Assembly: GCF_900156165.1 (NCBI RefSeq)
Contig: NZ_FTMY01000001.1
Span: forward strand, 372,001 to 436,000
DNA length: 64,000 nt
DNA from: Pseudacidovorax sp. RU35E
Lineage (GTDB): Bacteria > Pseudomonadota > Gammaproteobacteria > Burkholderiales > Burkholderiaceae_C
Direction: 5' to 3'
Shown here: positions 60,659-64,000 of the stretch, in pieces
How the letters are laid out: each line of letters starts with the position of its first letter
Numbering within the stretch: the first letter of the stretch is position 1
Notes under the pieces: generated by a model
Told to the model about the DNA's origin: nothing
What the model saw: only the letters and a program-made list of their open reading frames with translations
The model's database searches: none
Program-made: the position numbers and the translations under genes

Positions 60659-61799
60659 CCCGCGCCTCCCATCGGGCCACGCCGACGGCCACCGCATAGA
60701 GGCTGCTGAACACGACAGCCAGCATCAGCGCGTCGCCCCACCACGGCCGGGCGTGGAAGTCGCCGCCCCAGACGACCAGCACCACGAACACGGCGATCAG
60801 GTGAGCGCAGAACACCGACAACGATGAACTCCCCAGCGTTTCGAGCACGCGGGGACGCGGCAGGTGCTGCATCCACGTCGGACCGAAGCGCAGCACCACG
60901 ATGCACAGGGCCACGAGGTTCAGCATCCGCAGGGGCGCCAGGCGCCACTTGTCGAACCACAGGTTCAGCATGTCGTGGCTGCCGAAGGGTGCCTGACCGG
61001 TCGGCCCGAAGTGCCGCCACAGCACACCCACCACCGCGATGGCCACCGCCGCGCGGACGATGCCAGTCGGGAATTGCAGCTTCGGTGGCACCGGGTCGTG
61101 CCGGCTGCAGCCCAGCCACAGGCCCGCAAACCAAAGGAACTGCCAGGCCAGCGAGTCGAAGGCGCCGGTCTCGTCGAGGGGAACGGGAACGCCCAACAGC
61201 CCCTGCGCAGCACGGTAGAGCAGGTTGGTGAAGCCGAACTCGGCCAGCAGCCACAGGCCCGCGCTCACCATGAGCGGCCGCTTCCAGCCGTGGCGCATGC
61301 CATAGGCCATGACCCAGGGGCTGGCCAGCATGAACAGGATGTACATGGGCAGGATGTCGAGCAGCGCCGGCTCATGCACCAGCGCCAGCGCCCACACGAA
61401 AGCCTGGTGCGGATACGCCATGAAGTAGCGCACCCGCTCATGCACCGCCGGCTGGTCGGCCCGCAGGCCCAGCCCGGCGATGACGAAGAAGAGGAACAGC
61501 AGCAACGCCGCCTGGCAGAGGTAGACCGTTACTGCGCGCCGCCAGAACGCCTGGCGCATGGCCGGCACGCCTTTCTGATGGCCGATGCCGCCATAGACCA
61601 GACCGCAGACGAAGGCCGACAGAAGCACGAAGCCCTCGGCGGCCGAGACGAAGCCGAAGGGCTGACCCAGCGGATCCGTCAGGCGGGACGGCAGATGCGT
61701 CACGGTCATGAGCACGAGCATGAGTCCGCGGAGCGCGTCGATTTCCCAGAGGCGGCGCATGTGGAAGGGCAGGAGGAGGGTGGGTGCCGACGCGGGCAT
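60612..61799 (-). CDS. OpgC-type membrane protein/acyltransferase
   Basis: About 395 aa with ~10 helices. MRRLWEIDALRGLMLVLMTV is the OpgC opening, and FCAHLIAVFVVLVVWGG lies near the C-terminus. OpgC succinylates osmoregulated periplasmic glucans; other members act on other glycans. No opgGH is nearby, so the acceptor is unknown. The ATG at 61760 is an alternative start. The 3' end overlaps the DsbA-like gene. Confidence 0.87.
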   Translation of the reverse strand: MPASAPTLLLPFHMRRLWEIDALRGLMLVLMTVTHLPSRLTDPLGQPFGFVSAAEGFVLLSAFVCGLVYGGIGHQKGVPAMRQAFWRRAVTVYLCQAALLLFLFFVIAGLGLRADQPAVHERVRYFMAYPHQAFVWALALVHEPALLDILPMYILFMLASPWVMAYGMRHGWKRPLMVSAGLWLLAEFGFTNLLYRAAQGLLGVPVPLDETGAFDSLAWQFLWFAGLWLGCSRHDPVPPKLQFPTGIVRAAVAIAVVGVLWRHFGPTGQAPFGSHDMLNLWFDKWRLAPLRMLNLVALCIVVLRFGPTWMQHLPRPRVLETLGSSSLSVFCAHLIAVFVVLVVWGGDFHARPWWGDALMLAVVFSSLYAVAVGVARWEARVKPPSRKKAARPQSA

Positions 61800-62010
61800 G
61801 CGTACGGGCAACTGGAGGATGGCGGAGCATCTGGGCTGCTGCGCTCCCGCACCGTGGGTTGGCAACGGCAGGCGTTGTAGGACGCCGGGGCGCGGTCAGC
61901 CTGCCGTCGGATTGGTTTCTTTACATGACAGCGGCGGGTGCTGCGTCAACCTGCCAGCACGCCGGTGTGTTGAGAGCAGACCGCGCCCCCGTGCGCCTTC
62001 GGGAGTTCAT

Positions 62011-63564
62011 ATGCGGCTTTTCTTCGGTCGTCGCGCCGTTCTCGCTGCACTCTGCGGCACTGCGCTGTTGCTGGGCTGCGGCGCAATGACGACGTCGATT
62101 CCCACGCCGCAGGACCCCGCCGCCCGGCTGGCCTGGATCGACCGGCTCAGCTGGGGCCTTTCCACCTACACGGTGGCCCAGGTCGAGCGCGCGGGCGCGG
62201 CCCGCTGGCTCGACGGCCAACTGCGTCCGGCGCCACCAGCGCCGCTGCCGCCGGCCGCGCAGGAACAGGTCGAAGCCATGAGCATCAACACCGGGCCGCC
62301 CGGCGCGCTCGCCATCCGGCTTGAACAGGAGCGCCGCGCCGCTGACGCGCTGCCCGACGACGAGGCCCGCCAGGCGGCTCGTCAGGCCTACCAGAAGGCC
62401 ATGAACCAGGCGGGCCGCGAAACGCAGCAGCGCTTTCTGCTGCGGGCGCTGTACGGCCCCGATCAGCTGCGCGAGGTGATGAGCTGGTTCTGGGCCAACC
62501 ACTTCTACGTGAGCGTGCGCAAGGGGCCGGTGCGCCCGCTGCTGGCCGATTTCGAAGACCGCGCCATCCGCCCGCATGCGCTGGGACGCTTCCGCGACCT
62601 GCTGGGCGCGGTGGAGCTCGACCCAGCCATGCTCGTCTATCTGGACAACCAGCAGAACGCCGCTGGTCGCATCAACGAGAACCTGGCGCGCGAGCTGATG
62701 GAGCTGCACACGCTGGGCGTTGACGGCGGGTACACGCAGTCGGACGTGCAGGAGATGGCGCGGGTGCTCACGGGCGTCGGCATCAACCTGCAGCCTGCCG
62801 ACGCACCGCCACCCAGGCTGCCGCCCGCGCTGGCCGGCCAGTGGGTACGCCGTGGCGCCTTCGAATTCAACCCCGCCCGCCATGACCGCAGTCCCAAGAC
62901 GCTGCTGGGGCAGCCCCTGCGCGCCACCGGCCTGGCGGAAGTGGACGAGGCGCTGGACCGACTGGCCCGTTCGCCGGCCACGGCCCGGCACATCTCGCGC
63001 CGGCTGGCGACCTACTTCGTCGCCGACGATCCGCCGCCCGCGCTGGTGGAGCAGATGGTGCAGACCTTCCAGCGCACCGACGGCGACATCGCGGCCGTGA
63101 TGCGCACGCTGCTGTCGTCCCCCGAATTCACGGCCTCGCTCGGCCGCAAGTTCCGCGATCCGCTGCAGTACACCGTGGGGGCCGTGCGCCTGGCGTACGG
63201 CGACCGGGTCATCGCCGACACCGGGCCCTTGCTGGGCTGGGTCAACCGGCTGGGGCAGGCGCCGTATGCGCACGAGACGCCCGACGGCTACCCGCTGCGG
63301 CAGCAGGACTGGGCCAGTGCCGGCCAGATGAGCGCGCGGGTCGACGTCGCGCGTTCGCTGGGTGCGAACGGTGCCGTGCTGATGCGCACCGAGCCCCGGC
63401 AGCCCGTGGAAAAGCCTTCCTACCCGCCGATGGCACAGTCGCCGCTGATGAGGCAGCTCGAGCCGACCCTGGGCTTGGCGACGCGGCAGACACTGGCCAA
63501 GGCCGCGTCGCCGCAGGACTGGAACACCTATCTGCTCGCCTCGCCCGAGCGCATGTACCGATGA
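62011..63564 (+). CDS. DUF1800 lipoprotein
   Basis: A 517-aa protein. The signal peptide ends in lipobox LLGC (20-23), so it is a predicted lipoprotein. The DUF1800 domain covers most of the rest: RFLLRALYGPDQLREVMSWF, FWANHFYV, NENLARELMELHTLGVDGGY and VQEMARVLTGVG. Function is unknown, but the family nearly always pairs with DUF1501, as here. Its stop overlaps the next ATG. Confidence 0.92.
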   Translation: MRLFFGRRAVLAALCGTALLLGCGAMTTSIPTPQDPAARLAWIDRLSWGLSTYTVAQVERAGAARWLDGQLRPAPPAPLPPAAQEQVEAMSINTGPPGALAIRLEQERRAADALPDDEARQAARQAYQKAMNQAGRETQQRFLLRALYGPDQLREVMSWFWANHFYVSVRKGPVRPLLADFEDRAIRPHALGRFRDLLGAVELDPAMLVYLDNQQNAAGRINENLARELMELHTLGVDGGYTQSDVQEMARVLTGVGINLQPADAPPPRLPPALAGQWVRRGAFEFNPARHDRSPKTLLGQPLRATGLAEVDEALDRLARSPATARHISRRLATYFVADDPPPALVEQMVQTFQRTDGDIAAVMRTLLSSPEFTASLGRKFRDPLQYTVGAVRLAYGDRVIADTGPLLGWVNRLGQAPYAHETPDGYPLRQQDWASAGQMSARVDVARSLGANGAVLMRTEPRQPVEKPSYPPMAQSPLMRQLEPTLGLATRQTLAKAASPQDWNTYLLASPERMYR

Positions 63565-64000
63565 GGCCGCCCATGACACGCACGCAGCTCGCATCCGCTT
63601 CCCGTCGGCGCCTGCTCCAGGCAGGGGCTGCCCTCTCGCTCACCGGCCCCGTCGGCCGGCTGTTGGCCGCGCCGTCGGCCGAGGGCGCCCGGCTGCTGGT
63701 GGTCTTCCTGCGCGGGGCCTATGACTGCTGCAATGTGCTGGTGCCCACGGGCAGCGACTTCTACTACCAGAGCCGGCCGAGCATCGCCATCCCCCGGCCG
63801 GGGCAGCCCGACGGCGCGCTGGCGCTCGATGCCGACTGGGGCCTGCACCCGGCATTGGCGAGCACCGTGCTGCCGCTCTTCCAGCGACGGGAGGCGGCCT
63901 TCATCCCCTTCGCGGGAACCGACGACCTCACGCGCAGCCATTTCGAGACGCAGGACGGCATCGAACTCGGCCAGGCCCTGGGCGCCCGGCGCGACTACGG
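63561..64000 (+). CDS. DUF1501 protein, 3' end outside window
   Basis: The first 146 residues. A Tat-like signal (SRRRLLQAGAALSLTG) leads into LLVVFLRGAYDCCNVLVPTG, the conserved DUF1501 start, and then SHFETQDGIELGQAL. The partner of DUF1800; the two families are thought to act together at the cell surface or periplasm, activity unknown. Starts at ATG 63561 (ATGA overlap); ATG 63573 is possible. Confidence 0.9.
   Translation, partial: MRPPMTRTQLASASRRRLLQAGAALSLTGPVGRLLAAPSAEGARLLVVFLRGAYDCCNVLVPTGSDFYYQSRPSIAIPRPGQPDGALALDADWGLHPALASTVLPLFQRREAAFIPFAGTDDLTRSHFETQDGIELGQALGARRDY

Noticed and set aside
1-64000. CRISPR arrays, tRNA/rRNA genes, insertion sequences, prophage
   Set aside because: No regularly spaced repeats, no tRNA-like cloverleaf or GTTCRA box context, no transposase or integrase motif and no phage structural genes were seen by eye.

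Overview
The window is GC-rich DNA with dense, often overlapping genes. It looks chromosomal and comes from a betaproteobacterium, most likely of the Burkholderiales and probably Comamonadaceae. Pointers are the small Trp-rich protein family, a Bug-type (TctC) periplasmic receptor, an AcvB/MprF pair, a FixK/FNR-style cbb3 oxidase locus, and a zapB-like/zapA/6S RNA block. No rRNA, tRNA, insertion sequence, phage gene or CRISPR array was seen.

Layout. 1-20 kb holds mainly housekeeping and scattered metabolic genes: an unrecognised EF-hand-like membrane protein coupled to an HPF/RaiA-like gene, the RbgA/YlqF GTPase, a SulP transporter, an AstE-like deacylase, a cytochrome c, ilvD with a divergent LysR regulator, a bacterioferritin lacking the heme Met, lgt, an MFS carrier, a GlxA-type AraC regulator, an RluA-type pseudouridine synthase, and an mprF-acvB operon for aminoacyl-phosphatidylglycerol. 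19.3-24.3 kb is a malonate-use operon: malonyl-CoA decarboxylase, Bug receptor, enoyl-CoA hydratase-like protein, malonyl-CoA synthetase.

24.5-36.7 kb is a microaerobic-respiration island: two universal stress proteins, ccoI, ccoS, ccoNOQP, ccoG, fixH, a small membrane protein, fnr, hemN and a TauE/SafE-like membrane protein. Three strong FNR boxes (TTGAY-N4-RTCAA) sit before ccoI/usp, before ccoN and between fnr and hemN, so the regulator and its likely targets are side by side.

37.1-43.4 kb is the most unusual part. It is a tightly coupled operon of a large outer-membrane beta-barrel protein with a C-terminal SdrD-B/CarboxypepD-like domain, three secreted subunit-like proteins (two of them about 74 percent identical), a secreted 161-aa orphan, a PapD-like periplasmic chaperone and a fourth subunit-like protein. 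It has the logic of a chaperone-usher pilus, but the barrel shows no classical usher N-domain and the subunits match no pilin family I can name.

43.4-45.1 kb has a TauE/SafE permease, 6S RNA, zapA and a zapB-like gene. 45.2-54.8 kb is a cobalamin uptake and late-synthesis operon under a cobalamin riboswitch: btuB, cobB, cobU, btuF, btuC, btuD, cobO, cbiB and a CobC/CobD-like PLP enzyme. 54.9-64 kb has a small basic periplasmic protein with a good terminator, a GbsR/MarR regulator, a cupin, aroC, two MFS transporters, a DsbA/FrnE-like protein, an OpgC-like acyltransferase, and a DUF1800-DUF1501 pair cut by the window end.
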